Source: Ignavibacteria bacterium
GTDB lineage: Bacteria > Bacteroidota > Ignavibacteria > Tepidaquicellales > Tepidaquicellaceae
Assembly (NCBI GenBank): GCA_028714695.1
Contig: JAQTLX010000001.1
Coordinates: 124,001-188,000 of the forward strand
Length of the DNA: 64,000 bases
Reading direction: 5' to 3'
The translations under genes were made by a program, and so were the position numbers. Below, in pieces: positions 45,315 to 54,525 of this stretch (positions within the stretch are counted from its first letter, which is position 1; the number at the start of each line of letters is the position of its first letter). The notes below the pieces were generated by a model that was not told the DNA's origin, made no database searches, and saw nothing but the letters and a program-made list of their open reading frames with translations.

Positions 45315-45360
45315 TTGATTTTTATTTGAAATTAGAATAAATTATTAAATAATAAGAGGA
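45315..45360 (+). promoter_or_regulatory. Possible promoter and ribosome-binding site for the 45367 gene
   Basis: TTGATT at 45315-45320 and TAAATT at 45338-45343 are 17 bases apart, an acceptable sigma-70-like pair. AAGAGGA at 45354-45360 is a good Shine-Dalgarno site six bases before the ATG, stronger than for most genes in this window. This gene may be expressed separately from the operon upstream. Confidence 0.4.
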
Positions 45361-45366
45361 TTAGTT

Positions 45367-46104
45367 ATGAGTAAAAAAACATTACTGTTTGTATGCCTAT
45401 TTATAGGCATCATCGGAGTAGGTGGAATCAATGCGCAGGGTTACACTCCTCCGAGTATGGTATTTGGAATAAGTTTAGATGGTAATCTGGCAACAAATGA
45501 TGCGCACGGTTCTGCGCTTGATAATACAACGGTATCGTCAAGTACTTATGGAATGGTTTGGGGCAGAGGAGCATCTTTATACGCAAAGTTTGGATTGGGT
45601 GTAAGGAAAAATCACCGCATTACTGTTGCTGCTACATATAATAAAATGGTTCACGACGATTCAGGGGAAATGCCTTTCTTTAATTTCAGTCCTGTTGAAC
45701 CTTATACAAATTACGATGTAATTTCCGGTGCATTCGGATATGAATATTCTTTCAATCCAAGATGTAAGAATAAACAATATATCGGGTTTGCCGTTACAAC
45801 CAACTACATTGTTATTAATAATAAAGGATTATCCAATGCACCTGCAAGTATAGAGAATTCTTTCAGAATCGGATTACAGGTTACATCAGGATACGAATGG
45901 ACGCTTGACAAAGCTCAGACGTACGGTATTTTTATTGGTGTACGGTACAATTTGACAAATATTCTTGGAACAAAGAATGCGGACGGATCTTTGAATGACG
46001 GAAGCGGAACACCCGGACCGGGATTCTGGAGAAGAATCGGATTCCTAAGTCTGAACTTAGGATTTAATTTGTATTCAGGAGTTAAGCCTTACAGAGCAAA
46101 ATAA
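45367..46104 (+). CDS. Exported outer-membrane beta-barrel-like protein
   Basis: A 245-residue protein with a signal peptide cut after INAQ near residue 25. The mature part has alternating strands rich in glycine and aromatics (such as YAKFGLGVRKNHRITVAATY and GYEYSFNPRC), suggesting a small eight-stranded barrel. I do not recognise a specific family. A strong ribosome site and a following terminator frame it as the last gene of the polysaccharide region. A link to capsule export is possible but based only on position. Confidence 0.65.
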   Translation: MSKKTLLFVCLFIGIIGVGGINAQGYTPPSMVFGISLDGNLATNDAHGSALDNTTVSSSTYGMVWGRGASLYAKFGLGVRKNHRITVAATYNKMVHDDSGEMPFFNFSPVEPYTNYDVISGAFGYEYSFNPRCKNKQYIGFAVTTNYIVINNKGLSNAPASIENSFRIGLQVTSGYEWTLDKAQTYGIFIGVRYNLTNILGTKNADGSLNDGSGTPGPGFWRRIGFLSLNLGFNLYSGVKPYRAK

Positions 46105-46127
46105 TATATAATACATAAGTCTTATAA

Positions 46128-46154
46128 AGGGGCTCAAATTGAGCCTCTTTTTTT
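46128..46154 (+). terminator. Intrinsic terminator ending the polysaccharide region
   Basis: AGGGGCTC and GAGCCTCT pair with one mismatch around a five-base loop and run into seven T residues. It lies between the converging 45367 gene and mfd. Confidence 0.85.
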
Positions 46155-46163
46155 ATATTCGTT

Positions 46164-49100
46164 TCATACACTTCCGAGAAGTAAATCATTAAGAAGATTC
46201 TTCATTTCATTAATTCTGTCATTATCGTTCTCGGAATCGAGATTAACAAGAATGACAAGTTTGTCTTTTTTGTTCACAAATGAAAATTTATCATTCTTTG
46301 AAGCAGACAGCCTGCTTACGAGATTGGAAAAGAATCCACTTTTAAAAATTTTATGATTTTTATCTGTCGGGAAATACATCAGAACTTCATCGCCGTTTAT
46401 ATTGATTTTCTCAAGTCCAATATCTGTTGCTTTTATCTTGATCTCAATGATACGGAGCAGGTTTTCGACTTCGGTGTCGTATTTGCCGAATCTGTCTTTA
46501 AGTTCCTCTTCCATTTTGCCAAGGTCTTTTAGGTATCGTATTTCAAAAAGTCTCTTGTAAATATTCAGGCGTTCGGTATCGTTATTTATATATTCTTCAG
46601 GTATAAGTGCATTCAAATCATTTTCTATTATGGCGGGAATCTGTTCTTCGCGTTTTTTGATTTTCTCGCTCAATTTGTTCAGAGATTTTTCTTCTTTGAA
46701 CAGTTCCTTAAATTCAAATTCTTTAAGTTCCGATACGGCTTCTTCTATGATATCTATAAAGAGTTCAAAACCCATTTGATGCACGAAACCGCTCTGCTGC
46801 TGACCTAGCAGATTACCAACGCCTCTGATTTCCATATCGCGCATTGCAAGATTGAATCCTGAACCAAGGTCTGTATATTCTTCAATAGCCTGCAATCTTC
46901 TAATGGCGGTTGGTGTAAGTTTTCCTGCCGGGGGTGAAACAAAGTAGGCATATGCCTGTGTATCGCTTCTCCCGACTCTGCCTCTAAGTTGATAAAGTTC
47001 GGAGAGTCCGAACATATTTGCATTATTGATTATAATTGTATTAACATTCGGTATGTCCAGACCCGACTCGATAATTTTCGTACAAAAGAGAACGTTCAAC
47101 TTCTTTTCGATGAAATCAACAATTACGTCTTCAAGTTCTGCTGGAGACATCTGACCATGTGCGATACCGACTTTAGCATAAGGAACATATTCTTTTAATT
47201 TGTCGGCAAGGTCATACAGGTTCGACACTTTGTCATTTACAAAATAAATCTGCCCTTTCCTGTCAAGTTCTTTTCTGACGGATTCTGCTATTATGTTCCA
47301 ATCAAAGTTAATGATTTCGGTTGCAATCGATTTTCTGTTTTTCGGAGGTGTATTGATCACGGACAAATCCCGTGCTCCGAGCAGGGAAAAATTAAGTGTT
47401 CTCGGAATAGGTGTTGCTGTAAGTGTTAGAGTATCGACATTTGGCTTCATCGCTCTTAGTTTTTCTTTTGCTTTTACTCCGAACCTTTGTTCCTCGTCAA
47501 TAACCAGCAAACCAAGGTCTTTGAATATAATATCCTTGGAAAGAATGCGGTGTGTTCCTATAAGTATATTAACCTTTCCTTCTTCGAGTTTTTCGAGTGT
47601 CTCTTTTTGCTCTTTTCTGCTTTGAAGTCTGGAAATTACGCCTACTTCTACGGCGAAAGGACTCAATCTGTCCCTGAATGTATTGTAATGCTGAACGGCG
47701 AGTATAGTAGTCGGAACGAGCACAGCCACCTGTTTGTTGTCGAGAACTGCTTTAAACGCAGCCCTGACTGCAACTTCTGTCTTGCCGAATCCAACATCTC
47801 CGCAGACAAGTCTGTCCATCGGTGACTCATCCATCATATCTTTTTTAACATCTTCAGTCGATGTATACTGGTCGGGAGTATCTTCATAAATAAAATTTGC
47901 TTCCAATTCTCTTTGCCAGTGTGAATCTTCTGAGAAAGCAAATCCTCTCTCGGATTTTCTTTTTGCATATAAAAGTATGAGGTCTCTTGCAATATCTTTA
48001 ACTTTTTTCTTTGCCTTATCTTTTATTTTTGACCATTCTCCGCCTCCCAGTCTGGTAAGTTTCGGAGCAATTCCTTCTCCTGCGGAATACTTATTAATCA
48101 GATTGACGTAGTTAAGGTTAAGGAATATAACGTCTCCGTCGGAGTATGATAATTTCGCGACTTCCTGTTCGTTATTTCCTACTTTGATTTTTCTCAGTCC
48201 CGAATAAATTCCTATGCCGAAATCCCTGTGAACGACATAGTCGCCCGGTTTCAGTTCTTTCACCTCGTCGAAGGTCATACCCCGGAATTTTCTTTTCCGT
48301 TTTTTTATTTGCCTGAAATATCTTCCGAAAATCTGATGTTCGGTATAAACTACAAGTTTCGCGGATGGAAAAACGAATCCTTCCTGCAGTGAGTCATCCG
48401 AGTAATTTATTCTGCTACACAGGGGTTTATCATATAATTCTTCGATAAGGACATCTTCTTCATAATCTTCAAGGAGTTTTTTCAGTCTCGATGACTGATG
48501 TTCATCCGATGAAAGAATATGTAATGTATAATCCGAATAATCATGAAGATTCTTAAAAAGAGATTTTATGTTCGAATGGAAATCCGGCTGCGGTTTAGAG
48601 CCGAAGTCATAATCTGCATCAGATGATTTGAATGAGGATATAAAAATTTTACTATTCTCTTCAATGTTTTTAAAAAACAATTCATTTTCAACCGTATCCA
48701 ATTCATCAATAATAATAACAGCGTCATTTTGAATGTAATCCGAAATCGTTACCATGCCGTCAATATTCTTCGAACTGTCAGCAGCGGTAAGGTTAATACC
48801 GATAATAATCTCGCTGAGTTCTTTTGTCGAGCGTTGACTTGTTATATCGAATTCACGAATTGATTCAATAGCCTCGCCGAAGAATTCCAGCCGCAGGGGG
48901 GAATCATAATGTTCCGGAAAAAGGTCAATGATACCTCCGCGAACCGAATAATCGCCTACTCCATCAACGAAATCTTTTTTTGTAAAATTATATTCTTCAA
49001 GTTTCTCAACTAATTCTTCGAAAAGAAACTCGTCGTTTTTTCTGAGATGCAAAAGCGATTCTCTGTATTTGTCCTTATCAAGGACGGGTGTGTCAAGTTC

Positions 49101-49427
49101 TTTGGAATGCACCAATGCGATATATTCATCGCTGTTGGAGAGTGAATTGAGAGTTCTTGTCCATTCCTCGGTATCAATATTTTTCCCCGAATAAAAGAGA
49201 GATACATTCGGATTATTAGATATCAGATCAAGGTCGCCTTTTAATTTAAGTAGTTTCTCATCGGAAGAAGATACGATAATTATCTTTTTGTTGATGGTTT
49301 CAGAGATGTAAGCGATAAAAAATGCTAACAGCGATCCCTGCAATCCGGTTACTTTTATATTCCGGTCCGCACTAAGGTTTTTAAACAAAACCGAATCGAA
49401 AATCAATTTGCTTATTTTATCGATCAT
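46164..49427 (-). CDS. mfd: Transcription-repair coupling factor
   Basis: A 1087-residue DNA translocase that removes stalled RNA polymerase and recruits UvrA. The UvrB-like N-terminal region includes GVGDYSVRGGIIDLFPEHYD. The RNA-polymerase-interaction domain follows, with GDYVVHRDFGIGIYSGL near its start. The RecG-like motor contains Walker A GDVGFGKTEVA, the DEEQ box VIDEEQRFG, TATPIPRTL and QLRGRVGRSD. The C-terminal D7 region is complete. Length is slightly below the E. coli enzyme. The start overlaps the rsmA stop by four bases. Confidence 0.97.
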   Translation of the reverse strand: MIDKISKLIFDSVLFKNLSADRNIKVTGLQGSLLAFFIAYISETINKKIIIVSSSDEKLLKLKGDLDLISNNPNVSLFYSGKNIDTEEWTRTLNSLSNSDEYIALVHSKELDTPVLDKDKYRESLLHLRKNDEFLFEELVEKLEEYNFTKKDFVDGVGDYSVRGGIIDLFPEHYDSPLRLEFFGEAIESIREFDITSQRSTKELSEIIIGINLTAADSSKNIDGMVTISDYIQNDAVIIIDELDTVENELFFKNIEENSKIFISSFKSSDADYDFGSKPQPDFHSNIKSLFKNLHDYSDYTLHILSSDEHQSSRLKKLLEDYEEDVLIEELYDKPLCSRINYSDDSLQEGFVFPSAKLVVYTEHQIFGRYFRQIKKRKRKFRGMTFDEVKELKPGDYVVHRDFGIGIYSGLRKIKVGNNEQEVAKLSYSDGDVIFLNLNYVNLINKYSAGEGIAPKLTRLGGGEWSKIKDKAKKKVKDIARDLILLYAKRKSERGFAFSEDSHWQRELEANFIYEDTPDQYTSTEDVKKDMMDESPMDRLVCGDVGFGKTEVAVRAAFKAVLDNKQVAVLVPTTILAVQHYNTFRDRLSPFAVEVGVISRLQSRKEQKETLEKLEEGKVNILIGTHRILSKDIIFKDLGLLVIDEEQRFGVKAKEKLRAMKPNVDTLTLTATPIPRTLNFSLLGARDLSVINTPPKNRKSIATEIINFDWNIIAESVRKELDRKGQIYFVNDKVSNLYDLADKLKEYVPYAKVGIAHGQMSPAELEDVIVDFIEKKLNVLFCTKIIESGLDIPNVNTIIINNANMFGLSELYQLRGRVGRSDTQAYAYFVSPPAGKLTPTAIRRLQAIEEYTDLGSGFNLAMRDMEIRGVGNLLGQQQSGFVHQMGFELFIDIIEEAVSELKEFEFKELFKEEKSLNKLSEKIKKREEQIPAIIENDLNALIPEEYINNDTERLNIYKRLFEIRYLKDLGKMEEELKDRFGKYDTEVENLLRIIEIKIKATDIGLEKININGDEVLMYFPTDKNHKIFKSGFFSNLVSRLSASKNDKFSFVNKKDKLVILVNLDSENDNDRINEMKNLLNDLLLGSV

Positions 49428-50260
49428 ATAGTCATCGCAGAGCCGTAGTTCAGATACGAACTTATTTCATTACTTAATACAACGAATTCCTGCACAGAAA
49501 GAGTTTCCGCTCTTCTGGAAAAATCCAGATTGAAATCGGAGCAGATTATATTATTTGAATCAAAATAGTCTTTTAGAGAATTCTTGAGTGTTTTTCTTCT
49601 TTTCGAAAAGGCGTTTCTCACAAGGTTCCTGAATATTGTTATATTATCAACATCGTATTTATTTTTTTTGAAACTGATTTTAATCACAGCCGAAGTAACA
49701 TCCGGTTTCGGAAAAAAAGCAGTACGCGGTACGCTAAAGAGCATTTTTATATCGGAAAAAGCCTGAAACTGTACTGCAAGAATGCCGTATTTCTTCGTAT
49801 CCGATGACGATGCAACCAGTCTTTCCGCTACTTCTTTCTGAACCATAAGAACGGCTGAATCTACTGACTCCATGCTTTCCAGTAGTTTAAAAAGAATTCC
49901 GGAAGTAATATTGTATGGTATATTGCCGATGACCTTAATCTTGCTTTTGTTTTCGGCTGCATATGAATCAAGGTCGAATTCCAGAAAATCGCTGCATATT
50001 ATGTTTAATTTATCTCCGAATTTATAAATAAGATTATCAACCGACGATTTGTCTATTTCGACGGCTCTGTATTCAGGATAATCATTAATAAGGAATTTTG
50101 TAAGAGCGCCGAGTCCGGGACCGATTTCTATTATCAAATCATTTTTATCAGCGTTAAGAGAAGAAACGATTTTTCTGGAAATATTATCATCTACAAGAAA
50201 ATTCTGTCCGAATCTCTTTTTAGGCCTATATTTTTCGTATTTATCTTTAGTTGAAGACAT
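49424..50260 (-). CDS. rsmA: 16S rRNA dimethyladenosine transferase
   Basis: A 278-residue enzyme that dimethylates two adjacent adenosines near the 3' end of 16S rRNA. The N-terminal KKRFGQNFLVDDNIS, SAM motif IIEIGPGLGALT, the catalytic GNIPYNITS (NxPY) and the FFPKPDVTSAV motif are clear. It lies 6 bases after the penicillin acylase gene and overlaps mfd, so the three form an operon. Confidence 0.97.
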   Translation of the reverse strand: MSSTKDKYEKYRPKKRFGQNFLVDDNISRKIVSSLNADKNDLIIEIGPGLGALTKFLINDYPEYRAVEIDKSSVDNLIYKFGDKLNIICSDFLEFDLDSYAAENKSKIKVIGNIPYNITSGILFKLLESMESVDSAVLMVQKEVAERLVASSSDTKKYGILAVQFQAFSDIKMLFSVPRTAFFPKPDVTSAVIKISFKKNKYDVDNITIFRNLVRNAFSKRRKTLKNSLKDYFDSNNIICSDFNLDFSRRAETLSVQEFVVLSNEISSYLNYGSAMTI

Positions 50261-50266
50261 AGTTTA

Positions 50267-52798
50267 TCAAGGTGTAAGTATAAGCGTTTGCGATTTATTT
50301 TTGGTTTTAAAATCATTTACATCAAGGTATACTTTCTTATACTCGGCATTAAGCCACAGTTTGTTCTGGTCGGAGTAATTACCGTGCTGGGGCTGTCCTG
50401 ATTGTCCTGAAGGCAGTACTGACATATAATAGCCGGGCTCGTTAAAATCAAAAATAAACCGCAGCGATGGACCGATAAAACACTCAAACTCCTGTTTCTC
50501 AATTGCTTTTCTGAATGAATATTCCGCGTTAGAGACGGTGGTGCCAAGTCCTCCAATTTCGAACGGTCCGATATTAAGAATTTTGCTCAATGCCGGCACT
50601 ATTCCAAGCGGGTGTTTGATAATAACCGAATGCACATCGCCCCATTCGCATTTATTTATATCGGTCTCGTTAAATCTTTTTTTAACATTATCGAGAGCTT
50701 CAATGAAAGATTTTTTTACAAGATCGTTTCTCAGTTCGCTTTTGATTGAATCCTTTGAATTACCGAGCAGCCATGAACTATTTTCTCGAAGTATCTTGGT
50801 TGTGTTCCTTACCGGAATATTATTTACATATATATAGTCATAAAATAATTTATCGCCGAGTTTATCTTTATATAAATTTACATAAAGTCTTATCTCAAAT
50901 TCGGAGAACAGGGAAGCAAGTCCGTTTAATTTATTGCAATCATAGTCCCACTTCTTAATGCTTCCGATAATTGTCTTTTCTTCCTGAGTCAGTTTAGTCG
51001 AATCTTTATATGCTTCAATTACATATTTAAAAAATTCTTTCGCCTGAAGGCTGACAACATCGTTTTGCAGAAGTTTAAATTCCTGTGAAGTCATATTATT
51101 TTTTGACTTCAAAACTTCTTCGATTCTAGCGGCTCTATAGGGAGGTTCGTACAGGTTCGAAATATAATGCTTATAATCTTTCTGAGGTTTGTTGTTGGCT
51201 GTTGCGATATAATTATCCGAAGGATTATACACTTCCGGAAGTTCATCGGGTTTAATAAACCCAATCCATTCTACATCGCCGTATCCAGGAGTTGAAGCCT
51301 GTATCTCAGAGTTTGCAGTATTCCTAATCGGAACCTTTCCTGCAGCCTTATATCCGATATTACCGTTTACATCCGCATAAGTGAAATTCGATGCAGGAAG
51401 TCCGAAATACTCGAGTGAATTTTTGAAATCATTCCAGTTAGTCGAATGGTAGATATCATAGAAACTTCTTATTTCATCGCTTATTTCAAAACCGGTCCAT
51501 CTGAATGTAAGTAATTCGTTTCTGTTTGTCTCGAATGTATTATCGCTCATAAACCCGGTTTTTCGAAGATTTGAGATTACGGGACCTAATTTTGTATGAT
51601 AGACCATGAACGGAATTTCATCTTTAATATCTTTAATTTTTATATATTCTTCAGTGCTGTCAATTGCAACAGGTGAACTTTTATAAACGAAATTATTTGT
51701 TGAATCGCGTCTGAGAATAACGAAGTCGGCGTCATCGTTCATAAGATTAGTAATTCCCCATGAAATTTTACCGTTGGAGCCGATAGCGATGCCTGGGGCT
51801 CCGGGTATTGAAAAACCGCAAACGAGCGACCTGTCTCCAAGGTTTTTCAGTATCACTTCGTACCATTTAGAGGGAGCCTGCAGAACAAGATGCGGATCGT
51901 TGGCAAGTATGGGCTTGCCTTTATCTGTTTTCTTTCCGTTGACAACCCATGAATTGCTTCCAATATGTGTGCCGATAAGTCCGAAATAATTCCTGTATTC
52001 AATTGTCTTTTCAAAGAAACCATAGCCGAGTTCCGCCAGGTCTCGGTATTTATTTTCATTTATTATATTATTATCCGATATTTTTTTGTTGTCCTGTTCC
52101 TGCGGATTTTTCTTTTCGCTTTTAATAATAAATGGAGCATCTTCAGGATAATTCGGGAAAAAGTCTTTAGCCTTTTCTACTCCGAATTTTTTTACGATTT
52201 CACCGAATGCAAATTCAGTCATCCACGAAATATTCAATTCCCATCCCATCATTCTGATAATCATTAGAGAATGCTCGGGTTTCCACATTTCGGGTTTGTA
52301 ATTCAGGACGTCAAACTCGAGTGGGAGTTTCTTGTAATTTTCCTGAATAAATGCATTCACTCCTTTTGAATAATTGTTCAGTATGTCTTTCGATTTCTGT
52401 GAAATTTCAGGATAAAGTTTATATGCATAATTGCCGATGCCTATAGTTCGAAAGAGTTTGTCGTATTCCAGCACATCTTTGCCCATAATTTCGGAAAGTC
52501 TTCCTTCCGCAACTCTTCTTGACAGGTCCATCTGCCAGAGTCTGTCCTGCGCGTGCATATAGCCCAAAGCGAAATAAATATCCTCTTCATTTTTGGCAGT
52601 GATATAAGGAACGCCGTAATTATTCTTCACGATTTCAACTTCGGATTTTAAGCCTGCGACGGATTTAATTCCGTTTTCTTCGTAGAATGATTTGCCTGTA
52701 AGTTTATTGAAAAAGTAAAATAGCGCAATACTAACCCCCGTAATAAGGATTAGTATTCCGATTACATTAAATATTATTTTCCCGTATCTGTTGTTCAA
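50267..52798 (-). CDS. Penicillin acylase family (Ntn-hydrolase) protein
   Basis: An 843-residue exported or membrane-anchored amidase precursor. An N-terminal membrane segment spans about 10-30. A QDRLWQMDLSRRVAEGRLSE motif marks the alpha-chain region. The autocatalytic cleavage site and nucleophile serine are in HIGSNSWVVNG near residues 281-291, followed by the beta-chain motif ILANDPHL. After self-cleavage such proteins act in the periplasm on amides, for example acyl-homoserine lactones or beta-lactam side chains; the substrate is unknown. It heads the operon with rsmA and mfd. Confidence 0.92.
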   Translation of the reverse strand: MNNRYGKIIFNVIGILILITGVSIALFYFFNKLTGKSFYEENGIKSVAGLKSEVEIVKNNYGVPYITAKNEEDIYFALGYMHAQDRLWQMDLSRRVAEGRLSEIMGKDVLEYDKLFRTIGIGNYAYKLYPEISQKSKDILNNYSKGVNAFIQENYKKLPLEFDVLNYKPEMWKPEHSLMIIRMMGWELNISWMTEFAFGEIVKKFGVEKAKDFFPNYPEDAPFIIKSEKKNPQEQDNKKISDNNIINENKYRDLAELGYGFFEKTIEYRNYFGLIGTHIGSNSWVVNGKKTDKGKPILANDPHLVLQAPSKWYEVILKNLGDRSLVCGFSIPGAPGIAIGSNGKISWGITNLMNDDADFVILRRDSTNNFVYKSSPVAIDSTEEYIKIKDIKDEIPFMVYHTKLGPVISNLRKTGFMSDNTFETNRNELLTFRWTGFEISDEIRSFYDIYHSTNWNDFKNSLEYFGLPASNFTYADVNGNIGYKAAGKVPIRNTANSEIQASTPGYGDVEWIGFIKPDELPEVYNPSDNYIATANNKPQKDYKHYISNLYEPPYRAARIEEVLKSKNNMTSQEFKLLQNDVVSLQAKEFFKYVIEAYKDSTKLTQEEKTIIGSIKKWDYDCNKLNGLASLFSEFEIRLYVNLYKDKLGDKLFYDYIYVNNIPVRNTTKILRENSSWLLGNSKDSIKSELRNDLVKKSFIEALDNVKKRFNETDINKCEWGDVHSVIIKHPLGIVPALSKILNIGPFEIGGLGTTVSNAEYSFRKAIEKQEFECFIGPSLRFIFDFNEPGYYMSVLPSGQSGQPQHGNYSDQNKLWLNAEYKKVYLDVNDFKTKNKSQTLILTP

Positions 52799-53039
52799 TA
52801 TATTGCTATTAAGATAAAATTCTCAAATCGATTAAAAAAATAAAGTGAAAAAGTAAAACCACTTTTTGTATTGTTTTGCCACTGTACACGTTTAAAAATA
52901 CAATAAATCCGGAAGTAAAAAGCGAATTCGCTGGCGATGATAAAAGAACAAGAGCAGTTTCGCAGAGGGCATAGAGTAGTCGTCTGTCAAAAGAACGGCG
53001 GACATGCACCGGACGCAGAGAAGAAAGAACGGCAGAAAT

Positions 53040-54443
53040 TTATGCCGATTTCTTATTACTTGTCATAATTATCGATAGAATTCCCAGAACAGCAACAAAG
53101 AATCCGAATATGAATGTATATCTGAAACCCGAAATTATGGTATCTACCGGAATGCCCGCTGCAACCGGATTTTTCTGGGGAACAAAAAAGGCAAAGACAG
53201 CACCGAAGAAAACAACACCGAAAGCCGAGCCGAGTCTTATAGACGTCGTCATAAAACTTGACACTATGCCTTTCTGCTCTTTAGGGGCGGAGGTCATGAT
53301 CTTGTTCGTATTTGAAGGTATAAAGAATCCGATAGCAAAACCGTAGAAAGACAGAATAAGAACTAGTATATAAATATTCGTAAGAGGATTGATAATGGAA
53401 TAAGCAATTACAGAGAGAGCAATCAATACGAGCCCTATTGTGCAAACAAGTTTTGAGTTCTTTTTATCAGAGAGATAACCTGAAATATATCCCGAAAAGA
53501 ACTGGAGCAATGAAGGAACAGCCATCAATAGACCGGTCTCTTTTTTAGGGAAACCATTTACCCACTGAAGGAAAAACGGTGTAATATAAATCATTCCGTT
53601 TGTAATTATATATACAAAGATAAAAGAGAGAATGGAAAATGAAATATCCCTATTCTTTAATATTCTCAGATTAAACAGCGGAAATTTAATTTTAAATTGT
53701 CTGTATATGAACGTCAGAATTAAAATAACGGAGGCAGCAAATAATCCGATAATTTTATATGATGTCCAGCCGAAATCATCCACCGTATTGACGGCAAAAA
53801 GGAATGACAGCAAACCCGAGAAAATTAGTATCGTTCCGATAATGTCGAATTTATATTTTTCCTTTACAAGAACAGTTTTGGTCATATATTTATAAGTGAT
53901 ATACAGCGCGACAAGCCCTACGGGAACGCTTATAATAAAAACGGAATTCCATCCGAAACTTTCAACTACAAAGCCGCTCGCGGCTCTTCCTATAATACCG
54001 CCGAGCGCAGTAAAGGAATAATTAATTCCGTACACCTTACCCCGAATTTCAACCGGTATATGTGCCGCGATGATTGCAGGAGTAAGCGCAAAAAGAACCG
54101 CGCTTCCGAAAGCCTGAATAATGCGGAACAAAATCAGCGTATTAAAATCTGGTGCGAAATAGCATAGTGTGGTACCTATAAGAAAAACAAAAATACCCCA
54201 GAAATAAATAATCCTGTACCCTTTAATATCACCGAGTTTACCGAATGCCAGAAGGAAGCATGTAAGAACCAGGAGGTAAACCCAGATCACGCGTGAAGCG
54301 ACATTTGCTGCCACATTAAAATGCGATGCGATTGAAGGCAAAGTTACGCTCACTATATTTATGTCAATCCCCAGCAGGAAATGGATAAGGCTGAGATTGA
54401 TTATAAGGACAAGATATTTTTTCATAGATTCAAAATAATTCAT
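53040..54443 (-). CDS. MFS drug/proton antiporter (DHA2-like)
   Basis: A 467-residue inner-membrane protein with twelve to fourteen hydrophobic helices. The N-terminal LGIDINIVSVTLPSIASHF is the DHA2 motif D1 region. GKLGDIKGYRIIYFWGI is the loop 2-3 signature, and an antiporter-motif-like SFTALGGIIGRAASGFVVE follows. These exporters use proton influx to expel drugs or metabolites. No regulator is adjacent. An 82-base gap separates it from the upstream YCF48-repeat gene on the same strand. Confidence 0.9.
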   Translation of the reverse strand: MNYFESMKKYLVLIINLSLIHFLLGIDINIVSVTLPSIASHFNVAANVASRVIWVYLLVLTCFLLAFGKLGDIKGYRIIYFWGIFVFLIGTTLCYFAPDFNTLILFRIIQAFGSAVLFALTPAIIAAHIPVEIRGKVYGINYSFTALGGIIGRAASGFVVESFGWNSVFIISVPVGLVALYITYKYMTKTVLVKEKYKFDIIGTILIFSGLLSFLFAVNTVDDFGWTSYKIIGLFAASVILILTFIYRQFKIKFPLFNLRILKNRDISFSILSFIFVYIITNGMIYITPFFLQWVNGFPKKETGLLMAVPSLLQFFSGYISGYLSDKKNSKLVCTIGLVLIALSVIAYSIINPLTNIYILVLILSFYGFAIGFFIPSNTNKIMTSAPKEQKGIVSSFMTTSIRLGSAFGVVFFGAVFAFFVPQKNPVAAGIPVDTIISGFRYTFIFGFFVAVLGILSIIMTSNKKSA

Positions 54444-54525
54444 ATTGAAGAATCTAAAAAGTCAAAATCGACACAGATAATAAAATAGCCGAAATTACCA
54501 GCCTATTAAGATAAGATTTTTGTAA

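Noticed and set aside
52809-53009. 66-codon minus-strand frame between the penicillin acylase and MFS genes
   Set aside because: No start context, no domain and low-complexity composition; the 241-base gap is treated as non-coding.
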